Positions 6,759-12,810 of a stretch of 12,810 bases of DNA are shown here, piece by piece. Numbering within the stretch: position 1 is the stretch's first letter; each line of letters starts with the position of its first letter. The stretch lies in NCBI GenBank assembly GCA_964584665.1, contig CAZPAO010000051.1:1-12810 (forward strand). Direction: 5' to 3'. Position numbers and translations under genes: made by a program. The notes beneath the pieces were generated by a model. That model was not told the DNA's origin and did no database searches. It was given only the letters and a program-made list of their open reading frames with translations. Origin of the DNA: DASUBN01 sp964584665 (GTDB lineage Bacteria > Pseudomonadota > Gammaproteobacteria > Natronospirales > REEB76).

Positions 6759-8099
6759 ATGAAAGTCCTCGTCATCGGCGGTGGTGGCCGCGAACATGCC
6801 CTGGCCTGGAAGCTGGCCCAGTCCGCCCAGGTGGAGAAGGTGTACGTGGCGCCGGGCAACGCCGGCACCGCCCACGAGAAGAAGTGCGAGAACGTGCGCA
6901 TCAAGGCCGACGACGTGCGCGGCCTGCTGGACTTCGCGCTGGGCCAGGGCGTGGCCTTGACGGTGGTTGGCCCGGAGGGTCCGCTGGTGCTCGGCGTGGT
7001 GGACGTGTTCACCCAGGCCGGCTTGAAGTGCTTCGGCCCCAGCCGCATGGCGGCGCAGCTGGAAGGCTCCAAGGTCTTCAGCAAGGATTTCCTGAGGCGC
7101 CACCACATCCCCACCGCCGAGTACCAGAGCTTCACCGCCGTGGAACCGGCACTGGAATACTTGCGCGCCCGCAGCGCGCCGATCGTGGTGAAGGCGGACG
7201 GCCTCGCCGCCGGCAAGGGTGTGGTGGTGGCGGAGACCCTCGAGCAAGCGGAAGCCGCGGTACGCGACATGCTCGCGGGCAACGCCTTCGGCAGCGCCGG
7301 CAGCCGCGTGGTGATCGAGGAGTTCCTGGCAGGAGAGGAAGCGAGCTTCATCGTGATGGCCGACGGCGAGCACGCGCTCGCGCTCGCCACCTCCCAGGAC
7401 CACAAGCGCGTGGGCGACAACGACACCGGCCCCAACACCGGCGGCATGGGCGCCTACTCCCCCGCCCCCATCGTCTCCGGCGAGATCCACGAGCGCGTGA
7501 TGCGCGAGGTGATCCGTCCCACGATAAAGGGCATGGCGGCCGAGGGCGCGCCCTACACCGGTTTCCTCTACGCGGGCCTGATGATCGGCCCCGACGGCAC
7601 GCCCAAGGTGCTGGAGTTCAACTGCCGCTTCGGCGACCCGGAGACCCAGCCCATCATGATGCGGCTGAAGTCCGACCTGGTGACGCTGTGCGAGGCGGCG
7701 CTGGACCACAAGCTCAACAAGGTGAGCGCGGAGTGGGACGGCCGCGCGGCGGTGGGCGTGGTGCTGGCGGCGGAAGGCTACCCGGGCGAGTACCGCAAGG
7801 GCGACACCGTGGCGGGCCTGCCGATGTTCCCCAATGACCACGTGAAGGTGTTCCACGCCGGCACCGAGGAGAAGGACGGCAAGGTGCTGACCACCGGCGG
7901 ACGCGTGCTGACGGTGACGGCGCTGGGGGATTCCGTAGCGGACGCGCGCCTGCGCGCTTATCACATCGCCGAGAGCATCCGCTGGCCAGGCCGCTTCTTC
8001 CGCAAGGACATCGGCTGGCGTGCGGTGCAGCGGGAAGAGCGCGGGGAATCGCCGCGCTTTGGCGTGCATTTCGAAAGCACCTGGCCGAAACGCCACTGA
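6759..8099 (+). CDS. purD: Phosphoribosylamine-glycine ligase (GAR synthetase)
   Basis: PurD joins phosphoribosylamine to glycine with ATP, the second step of de novo purine synthesis. The product has 446 residues against 429 in E. coli. It has the four-part GARS fold: an N domain opening MKVLVIGGGGREHALAWKLA (1-20) with PGNAGT at 32-37 and VGPEGPL at 70-76; an ATP-grasp region with LEGSK at 101-105, KADGLAAGKGV at 145-155, IEEFLAGEEASF at 186-197, SQDHKRVGDNDTGPNTGGMGAYSPAP at 212-237 and the metal-binding EFNCRFGDPETQPI at 286-299; and a C domain with AAEGYPG at 337-343 and TNGG-like TTGGRVL at 378-384. After RKDIGWRAVQRE (415-426), where the E. coli protein ends, about 20 residues continue; they resemble nothing I know and may be a lineage-specific tail. 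ATG 6759 lies one base after the purH stop without a clear ribosome binding site, implying coupling. Confidence 0.97.
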   Translation: MKVLVIGGGGREHALAWKLAQSAQVEKVYVAPGNAGTAHEKKCENVRIKADDVRGLLDFALGQGVALTVVGPEGPLVLGVVDVFTQAGLKCFGPSRMAAQLEGSKVFSKDFLRRHHIPTAEYQSFTAVEPALEYLRARSAPIVVKADGLAAGKGVVVAETLEQAEAAVRDMLAGNAFGSAGSRVVIEEFLAGEEASFIVMADGEHALALATSQDHKRVGDNDTGPNTGGMGAYSPAPIVSGEIHERVMREVIRPTIKGMAAEGAPYTGFLYAGLMIGPDGTPKVLEFNCRFGDPETQPIMMRLKSDLVTLCEAALDHKLNKVSAEWDGRAAVGVVLAAEGYPGEYRKGDTVAGLPMFPNDHVKVFHAGTEEKDGKVLTTGGRVLTVTALGDSVADARLRAYHIAESIRWPGRFFRKDIGWRAVQREERGESPRFGVHFESTWPKRH

Positions 8100-8165
8100 C
8101 ACTGGCTCAGCGCCAGGCTTGGGTGCCTTCGGTCTTGGTCCGGCATGGTCTCATTGGCATCGAAT

Positions 8166-8195
8166 CCCTGGCGGGGGCCATGGCCCCCGCCAGGG
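8166..8195. terminator. Perfect 30-base palindrome between convergent genes
   Basis: Bases 8166-8195 form a perfect palindrome whose half-site is ccctggcgggggcca, centred on the NcoI-like ccatgg. As RNA it would form a very stable hairpin from either strand. It starts 66 bases after the purD stop and ends 6 bases before the stop codon of the convergent gene. Position and symmetry suggest a shared bidirectional terminator, but neither side has a T-run, so it may work as an mRNA-end stabiliser or with other factors. Confidence 0.6.
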
Positions 8196-8201
8196 CGACG
8201 A

Positions 8202-10763
8202 TCACTTAACCGTGATACTGACGGTCGCCGTGTCCGACTTGGCGCCATCGCTCACATTGAAGACGAAGCTGTCCTTGCCGGTGAAGTTCTTGGTCGGCGT
8301 GTAGCTGAACGCTCCCGTCGATGCCGTGATGACCAGCTTCCCGTGTTTCGGCGCGGTCGTAGTGCCGAAGGTGTGCTTGTCGCCCGCATCGGCATCGGTC
8401 GCCTTCAGGGTACCGCTGTGGGCGGTGTTATGGGTCATGCTGAAGCTCTGCGCCTCGGCCACCGGAGCATGCTCGGTCACCGTGATCGAGACAGTCGCCA
8501 CGTTGGAATTGGCGGTGCCATCATTGGCCCTGAAGGTGAAGCTATCAGCCCCGCTGAAGCCCGCCGCCGGCTTGTAGCTGTAAGTGCCCTTGGCCTGCAG
8601 CGTCACCGTGCCGTTAGCCGCTGCCTTCACCACTTTGTAGGTGAGGGCATCACCATCCGCGTCAGTAGCGGTCACGGTGCCAGTCTTGGTGGTATTGCGA
8701 TCCACCGCGAGCTTGCCCGCCGCGGCCACCGGAGCGTGATTGACGTGGGTCACCGTGATGGTCAGCGTAGCCACGTTCGAATCCACCAGGCCGTCGTTGG
8801 CCTTGAAGGTGAAGCTGTCGGTGCCGGAGAACGACGCCGCGGGCGTGTAGCTGTAGCTGCCGTCGGCGTTCACCGTGACGGTGCCGTGGGTGGGTGCGCC
8901 GACCAGACTGAAGGTCAATGCGTCACCATCAGCATCGGTGGCGGCGAGCTTGCCGGCATCCTTGCGGCTGTTCTCGGCGACCGTCAGGGTGCCGTCATTA
9001 GCGACCGGGGCGCTGTCCGCAGTCACGCCAGCGGAGGCGCTGTTGTTGGCGATGCTGGCGTCCGGCTGGGCGCCGAAGGCATCGTTGTCGAAGGCCTGCA
9101 CACCGGAGACGGAAGGAAGGGCCAGGCTGACCGTCAGGGACGGGGTCACCGCGCCGGCCTTCAGGCCTGGGGCGTAATGACACGGCAACACACCGTCCAG
9201 GAGCGCATCGCAGCTCCAGCCATCGCCATTGCCGGAGACGCCGGTGGCGTTCAGCGGCACGCTGATGTCCGCTTCCACGCTGGTAGCGGTGGTCAGTGCA
9301 GCATCGATCGTGCTGATGCCCGTGAGAGTCGAGGCACTGGCGCCGTTGGTGACGCTGGCCGTCAGGGCGACGCTGGAACCGGGCTGGACCGTGCCCGTGG
9401 GCGCGACCACGAGGGCGGCGCTCAGATCCAGGCTGCTCATGCGCGCGAAACGCTGACCATGGATGCCGTCCTGGTCGGCGTCCGGGCCCTGCCATACCGC
9501 CACCATGTCGCCGGCCGCGTCGAGGGCCACGGCGGGGGCGGACTGGTCGCCGATGGTGGTGGTATTCACCGCAAACTCATCGCTGACGGGCGTGAAAACG
9601 ATGGGCGCGAATGATAAGAAACCATATCTACGGGCTGTGATGCCCGTGCCGTCGGCGTCGGAACTAATCCAGGTGACCACGAAATCCCCGGCCGCATCCG
9701 AGGCGACGCTGGGCGCGGCCTGATCGCCGGCAGTGGTGGTGTTGATCTGTTGCACGCCGGCGTGGCCAAAGTTGCCATGGACGTCGGGAAAGATGTTGTA
9801 TCTGTCGGCAAATACACCCTCGCCATCAGCATCCGGGCCCTGCCACACCACCACGAAGTCGCCCGCCGCATCCATGGCCGCGCTGGGTGTGCTCTGGTCA
9901 TCAACCGAGGTGTTGTTGGTGTTGTCGACGATGGTGAATATGGTATCCCCCTGGCTACCATCCACGAAGATCGGGGCACCAGTACGGTCGAATACGTTGG
10001 CCTCGATGGTGAATTCTTGGAAACCTTCATCCATGTCGCTGTAGGCGACGATGAAGTCCCCTGCCGCGTCCATCGCGACACTGGGCTTCGTCTGGTCGCC
10101 AAAGAGGTTGACGTTATTGACCATGAACGCATCAGTCACGGGGGCACCGGTATCGTCGTAGATGCGTGCATAGGTGCCAAAACCGAAGTCGTCCTGGCCA
10201 TCGGTGATGGGACCGGTCCAGGCCACCACGAACCTGCCAGTGGCATTCATGCCGACGCTGGGCTCGCTCCGATCACCGGTCAGCGCACCCGAGCCGGGCA
10301 CGAAGACGTCCACGGCAAGCTCTCCGCTAGCGGGTGTGCCATCGGCCTTGAAACGGCGGGCGAAGACCCCTAAGCCGTCCGGGCTGGAGCTGGTCCATAC
10401 CACGACGAAGTCGCCGGTGGCGTCCATGGCGACCTTGGGGTTGCTCTGGTCACCGGCGGTGGTGGTGCCCACCGGGATCTCGCCACCGACGGCGCTGCCA
10501 TCGGCATGATAAAGCTGTGCGAAGACGCCAAGGCCATCGCCATCCTCACCGTCGCTGGTCCAGACCACCACGTAGTCGCCGGCGGCATCCGCGGCCACGA
10601 CGGGGGCGGTCTGCGCGTGCGCGGTGACGGTGTTGACCGGGAATTCCGCGCCCTGCGGAGCGTTGGGCTGAGGGATGGCGGCCATGGCGGATGTGGTGCA
10701 CAAGAGTGCGCCGATCATCACAGCCTTCGACATGGTGATGGAAAGCGGATTTTCCCTAGTCAT
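8202..10763 (-). CDS. Exported protein: seven blade-like repeats, DUF11-like domain, three cadherin-like repeats
   Basis: No specific function is recognised. The 853-residue product begins with a signal peptide (MTRENPLSITMSKAVMIGAL to AMA, cleavage near 28/29). Residues 48-446 hold seven degenerate repeats of about 45-65 residues, each opening GDQSxPxVAxDAAGDFVVVW and continuing with an aspartate-rich loop such as DADGEG and a FARRY-type strand. The last lacks its final strand, while GAEFPVNTVT at 38-47 could supply it, as in a closed seven-bladed propeller. Residues 446-583 are a DUF11-like Ig domain with a WSC...LPCHY cysteine pair (C518, C528). Three cadherin-like Ig repeats start at A585, A677 and A766, each with ATDAD, YSYTPAA and DSFTF motifs. 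No anchor or sorting signal follows. The frame is open for 51 codons upstream, but M at 10763 has GAGGAAG at 10769-10775 and opens the signal peptide. A surface or secreted role, perhaps adhesion, is inference. Confidence 0.85.
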   Translation of the reverse strand: MTRENPLSITMSKAVMIGALLCTTSAMAAIPQPNAPQGAEFPVNTVTAHAQTAPVVAADAAGDYVVVWTSDGEDGDGLGVFAQLYHADGSAVGGEIPVGTTTAGDQSNPKVAMDATGDFVVVWTSSSPDGLGVFARRFKADGTPASGELAVDVFVPGSGALTGDRSEPSVGMNATGRFVVAWTGPITDGQDDFGFGTYARIYDDTGAPVTDAFMVNNVNLFGDQTKPSVAMDAAGDFIVAYSDMDEGFQEFTIEANVFDRTGAPIFVDGSQGDTIFTIVDNTNNTSVDDQSTPSAAMDAAGDFVVVWQGPDADGEGVFADRYNIFPDVHGNFGHAGVQQINTTTAGDQAAPSVASDAAGDFVVTWISSDADGTGITARRYGFLSFAPIVFTPVSDEFAVNTTTIGDQSAPAVALDAAGDMVAVWQGPDADQDGIHGQRFARMSSLDLSAALVVAPTGTVQPGSSVALTASVTNGASASTLTGISTIDAALTTATSVEADISVPLNATGVSGNGDGWSCDALLDGVLPCHYAPGLKAGAVTPSLTVSLALPSVSGVQAFDNDAFGAQPDASIANNSASAGVTADSAPVANDGTLTVAENSRKDAGKLAATDADGDALTFSLVGAPTHGTVTVNADGSYSYTPAASFSGTDSFTFKANDGLVDSNVATLTITVTHVNHAPVAAAGKLAVDRNTTKTGTVTATDADGDALTYKVVKAAANGTVTLQAKGTYSYKPAAGFSGADSFTFRANDGTANSNVATVSITVTEHAPVAEAQSFSMTHNTAHSGTLKATDADAGDKHTFGTTTAPKHGKLVITASTGAFSYTPTKNFTGKDSFVFNVSDGAKSDTATVSITVK
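8205..9011 (-). repeat. Three tandem cadherin-like Ig repeats within the exported protein
   Basis: The 3' end of the gene encodes three repeats of 92, 89 and 88 residues: 9011-8736, 8735-8469 and 8468-8205. Each starts APVA, carries a DADGDALT-like calcium motif (DADAGDKHT in the third), an NGTVT or HGTVT turn, YSYTPA or YSYKPA, FSGxDSFTFxANDG and a closing VATxxITV strand. This pattern fits the Big_9/cadherin-like families of large bacterial surface proteins. The third repeat is the most diverged. Confidence 0.85.
9426..10652 (-). repeat. Seven tandem blade-like repeats (predicted beta-propeller)
   Basis: Residues 38-446 of the exported protein divide into blades at about 48-101, 103-161, 162-220, 222-286, 287-343, 345-402 and 404-446. 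The shared core is GDQ-x-x-P-x-V-A-x-D-A-A-G-D-F-V-V-x-W, followed by D-rich loops (DGEDGDG, PDADGEG, SDADGTG, PDADQDG) and a strand ending in ARRY or similar. Blades 1 to 6 end in a strand like EFAVNTTT; blade 7 lacks it, and the N-terminal GAEFPVNTVT is the matching piece. The fold is inferred from repeat count and pattern only. Confidence 0.7.
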
Positions 10764-11118
10764 TGAGTCTTCCTCGTTGTTGTTGACTATCGACCCCGAT
10801 ACCAAATCAATCTTCGCCGCGATAATTGAGCGATCCGCCGCGTAACCTATTCCAGGCACCAGATCTAGATGGAGCCAGTCACTCTCGACGGCCATTCGTG
10901 TGCAAATCATATACACCGCACAGGAATGCGAATCGATGAACGAAATTCGTCGTCAGAATATCGGCAGAAAAATCGATGAATGCTATTCGTCGCGGATATA
11001 TCGGCGGGAAAATGGACTGAAGAAGGCGATCAGCCAGTATTCAAGATCACTTGGCCAGGATCGGCAACGGAGGCAGGAGACGCATACATCAGCTCTTAGC
11101 CAGCCAGGGACGAGTGAT
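10764..11118. other. 355-base gene-free region upstream of the exported-protein gene
   Basis: This is the longest gap without a gene in the window. Nearest the exported-protein gene lies its GAGGAAG ribosome binding site (10769-10775, - strand). Its middle is clearly A/T-richer than neighbouring genes. A TATGAT -10-like hexamer on the - strand lies at 10906-10911, without a recognisable -35 box; 17 bases further upstream begins the 40-base tandem repeat (10931-11010). From 11011 to 11118, up to the stop of the membrane-protein gene, I see no terminator, RNA gene or credible small ORF. Long open frames across it only mirror the neighbouring genes. Confidence 0.7.
10931..11010. repeat. 40-base tandem repeat with conserved palindrome, candidate regulator array
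   Basis: Two adjacent 40-base units, 10931-10970 and 10971-11010, match at 30 of 40 positions. Each carries the interrupted palindrome CGATGAA-N5-TTCGTCG; the five central bases differ completely in character (cgaaa, tgcta) while both arms are identical. Each unit also has a second block ATATCGGC-x-G-x-AA. Forty is not a multiple of three, so this is repeated at the DNA level, not as protein. It lies 168-247 bases upstream of the exported-protein start, just upstream of a TATGAT hexamer, as expected for a pair of dimeric-regulator sites. The regulator is unknown. Confidence 0.75.
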
Positions 11119-11496
11119 TCAGGTTTCTTGTGTCACCAAGAAAGCCCAAATGAACGATGCGGCCAGCGCCAGGTCGATAGCACCGAAGATCATCAATGTC
11201 CCCGGCACCCGGTCCTGCAGGAACAGCAGCAGCACCGTGACACCCCAGAAGAGTTTCTCCAGGATGCCGGGCAGCATCGCCAGGCGGTAGCGCTGCGGGT
11301 CCCGGGCGATGATGAAGAACATCACCTGCCAGGCCAGGGCCACGCCGGCGAAGCCGTACAGGAATTCCACGTGGGTGATGGCGGGCGGATAGTCGCGGCC
11401 CATCTTATCCACGGTGAAGTACAGCGGCAGGAGCACGATGACACCGTAGGAGGCAGCCACCTGGAACAGACGACTGACGAGCGCTGACTTGTTCAT
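11119..11496 (-). CDS. Small four-helix membrane protein of unknown function
   Basis: I do not recognise a family. The 125-residue protein is very hydrophobic, with four likely transmembrane helices at about 9-28, 45-64, 73-94 and 99-120, short loops and few charges, mostly in the DKMGRDYPP and ARDPQRYR segments. The frame is open a further 14 codons upstream, inside the preceding gene. The start at 11496 is preferred because it has AAGGG at 11503-11507, six bases away, and lies two bases after the preceding gene's stop. This spacing makes it the second gene of a two-gene unit with the secreted lipocalin-like protein. A supporting membrane role for that partner is possible but unproven. No terminator is visible after its stop. 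Confidence 0.8.
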   Translation of the reverse strand: MNKSALVSRLFQVAASYGVIVLLPLYFTVDKMGRDYPPAITHVEFLYGFAGVALAWQVMFFIIARDPQRYRLAMLPGILEKLFWGVTVLLLFLQDRVPGTLMIFGAIDLALAASFIWAFLVTQET

Positions 11497-11498
11497 GT

Positions 11499-11993
11499 TC
11501 AGCCCTTGGAATAGTAGACGTCGAAAATCGTGACCCAAGTCTTCCCGCCGTCAGACGACGTTTCCCAGAGCTGGCGGATCTTGCCGCCCTGGGGCGTCCA
11601 GCTCATGCGGTCCTGCTGACGCTTGCCCTCGGGCGTGGTGATCTCACCGGAGAGGACCATGCGCCCTTCCTTGAGGTTGCCCTCCAGCACCACCAGGGTG
11701 CCGGTGGAGTCCACCCAGGTCTGGTGCCAGAGCTTGCGTGAGGCATCGTAGAGGCTGAAGCTGCCGCCGGTGCCGCCGTCCACGCTGGTCCAGTGCTCCT
11801 GCATCACGCAGCCGCCGTAAGCCTTCTCCACGTGGTCACGCCCCACGAGCTTGCCCTCGGCGGTGGCCACGTTCCAGTCCCCCAGCCAGAAGTCGAACTG
11901 CTTGTAGGCGAGGTCCGCGCAGGCCGCCTGCGCCAGGGACGGCGCCGCGAGGGCCAGCAGGGAGACGAATGCGATTCGCAGGAGCTTCTTCAA
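11499..11993 (-). CDS. Secreted lipocalin-like conserved protein with TTG start
   Basis: The 164-residue product has a clear signal peptide, MKKLLRIAFVSLLALAAPSLAQA, with cleavage near residue 23; it lacks a lipobox. The mature part opens with FDFWLGDWNV at 33-42 and continues with CVMQEHW at 62-68, SFSLYDASRKLWHQTWVD at 78-95, RMSWTP at 129-134, IRQLWETSSDGGKTW at 139-153 and FDVYY at 157-161. This is a widespread uncharacterised family that I take to have a lipocalin-like beta barrel; no enzyme motif is seen. C25 and C62 might form a disulfide. The start is TTG at 11993: an in-frame stop lies eight codons upstream with no ATG or GTG between, and later starts would destroy the signal peptide. 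The ribosome binding site is poor, so expression is probably low. It is the first gene of a pair with the downstream membrane protein. Confidence 0.8.
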   Translation of the reverse strand: MKKLLRIAFVSLLALAAPSLAQAACADLAYKQFDFWLGDWNVATAEGKLVGRDHVEKAYGGCVMQEHWTSVDGGTGGSFSLYDASRKLWHQTWVDSTGTLVVLEGNLKEGRMVLSGEITTPEGKRQQDRMSWTPQGGKIRQLWETSSDGGKTWVTIFDVYYSKG

Positions 11994-12081
11994 GGGCGGT
12001 CCAAAGCTTGAGCGTCAGTTGCTCAGACAGGTAGACCGGCCGCGAGTTCCGGATATTTCAGTGTTTAGAGCCCGAAACGAA

Positions 12082-12107
12082 AGAGGCGGGCTTTTGGGCC
12101 CGCCTCT
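12082..12107. terminator. Intrinsic-terminator-like hairpin upstream of the lipocalin-like gene
   Basis: The 10-bp perfect stem agaggcgggc (12082-12091) with gcccgcctct (12098-12107) encloses the loop ttttgg. T-rich tracts follow on both strands: ctttccttttcgt on the + strand, TTCGTTT on the - strand. Both neighbouring genes run leftwards, so its most useful role would be ending a - strand transcript from the 12120-12230 region, or catching read-through from rho. Confidence 0.7.
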
Positions 12108-12131
12108 CTTTCCTTTTCGTGTAACGCTAGA

Positions 12132-12212
12132 CGTGAAGCGAGGGGCTCGCCACATGTGGCGAGCGGGCGGGCTGGGATGCCCGCCCTGGACACGATGCGG
12201 GGACGCTTCATG
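12132..12212. other. Branched inverted-repeat structure, possible small RNA or REP-like element
   Basis: An outer stem of about 9 bp (cgtgaagcg at 12132-12140 with cgcttcatg at 12204-12212, including one G-T wobble) encloses two hairpins in series. The first is a perfect 20-base palindrome at 12145-12164 with half-site gctcgccaca. The second is an 8-bp stem, gggcgggc (12165-12172) with gcccgccc (12179-12186), around the loop tgggat. Together they could fold as a three-way junction. The block sits between two terminator-like hairpins in a gap with no gene, so it may be a transcribed RNA or a REP-type repeat. No promoter is obvious. Confidence 0.45.
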
Positions 12213-12221
12213 AACAGCCCT

Positions 12222-12252
12222 ACAAAAGAAGAGGCGGGCTTGCGCCCGCCTC
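12222..12252 (-). terminator. Intrinsic terminator of rho
   Basis: Read on the - strand, a 9-bp perfect stem (gaggcgggc paired with gcccgcctc; arms at 12231-12239 and 12244-12252) with the tetraloop gcaa begins 7 bases after the rho stop. It is followed by TTCTTTTGT (12222-12230). This is a textbook factor-independent terminator. It is fitting that rho itself would be ended without needing Rho. Confidence 0.9.
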
Positions 12253-12259
12253 CTTACTC

Positions 12260-12810
<551 letters not shown>

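Noticed and set aside
5168..7447. Very long - strand open frame opposite purH and purD
   Set aside because: It is the antisense shadow of GC-rich genes, rich in H, R, G and A without any family motif, while the + strand carries the clear enzymes.
8145..9614. Long + strand open frame opposite the exported-protein gene
   Set aside because: It is a repetitive shadow of the tandem repeats on the - strand; it has no family resemblance and overlaps a gene with a signal peptide and ordered domains.
10764..10916. 51-codon N-terminal extension of the exported-protein gene
   Set aside because: It has no secretion signal, crosses the leader and places the real signal peptide internally. The ATG at 10763 has a strong ribosome binding site and opens the signal peptide.
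10931..11010. CRISPR array or integron attachment site
   Set aside because: Only two directly abutting units are present, without unique spacers, and no cas or integrase gene is near.
10900..11487. + strand open frame across the tandem repeat and membrane-protein gene
   Set aside because: Its 40-base repeat is out of phase with codons and its second half is antisense to the membrane-protein gene. No ribosome binding site or motif supports it.
12019..12213. Short + strand open frame in the gap beside rho
   Set aside because: It runs through two hairpins and a palindrome, has no ribosome binding site and shows no protein-like pattern.

Overview
This window is a GC-rich chromosomal segment from a gammaproteobacterium. 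It carries most of accC, then prmA, a zinc-ribbon/DUF3426 membrane protein gene, dusB, fis, purH and purD, all on the + strand. This accC-prmA-dusB-fis-purH-purD order is a gammaproteobacterial hallmark. The DUF3426 gene between prmA and dusB, and the type of dispersed repeat between accC and prmA, recall Xanthomonadales/Nevskiales-like or Ectothiorhodospira-like lineages. That finer placement is inference only.

Left part (1-8099, + strand): accC is cut by the left edge and lacks about 25 codons. A 280-base gap follows, filled by a hairpin-bearing, dispersed-repeat-like element. Then come prmA and the DUF3426 gene, 19 bases apart. A 164-base spacer carries an excellent sigma70-type promoter (TTGACA-N16-TATTAT) ahead of dusB and fis, whose reading frames overlap by 4 bases. 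A further 227-base spacer leads to purH and purD, separated by a single base; these encode bifunctional PurH and PurD of the purine pathway. Together the segment serves fatty-acid synthesis, ribosome and tRNA modification, nucleoid organisation and purine synthesis, all typical growth-linked housekeeping.

Right part (8100-12810, - strand): a perfect 30-base palindrome separates purD from a convergent gene for an 853-residue exported protein. That protein has seven blade-like repeats, probably a seven-bladed beta-propeller whose missing last strand is supplied by the N-terminus. A DUF11-like Ig domain and three cadherin-like Ig repeats follow. Its long upstream region (10764-11118) holds an unusual 40-base tandem repeat, each copy with the palindrome CGATGAA-N5-TTCGTCG, which looks like a regulator binding array. 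Next comes a two-gene unit of unknown function: a secreted lipocalin-like protein starting with TTG, and a four-helix membrane protein. The 266 bases between this unit and rho are packed with inverted repeats. They include rho's intrinsic terminator, a second hairpin with nearly the same arms, and between them an apparent three-way-junction structure that may be a small RNA or a REP-like element. The window ends inside rho, of which the C-terminal 182 codons are present.

I saw no tRNA, rRNA, CRISPR array, insertion sequence or transposase. The most novel signals are the 40-base tandem repeat, the structured region beside rho, and the architecture of the exported propeller protein.
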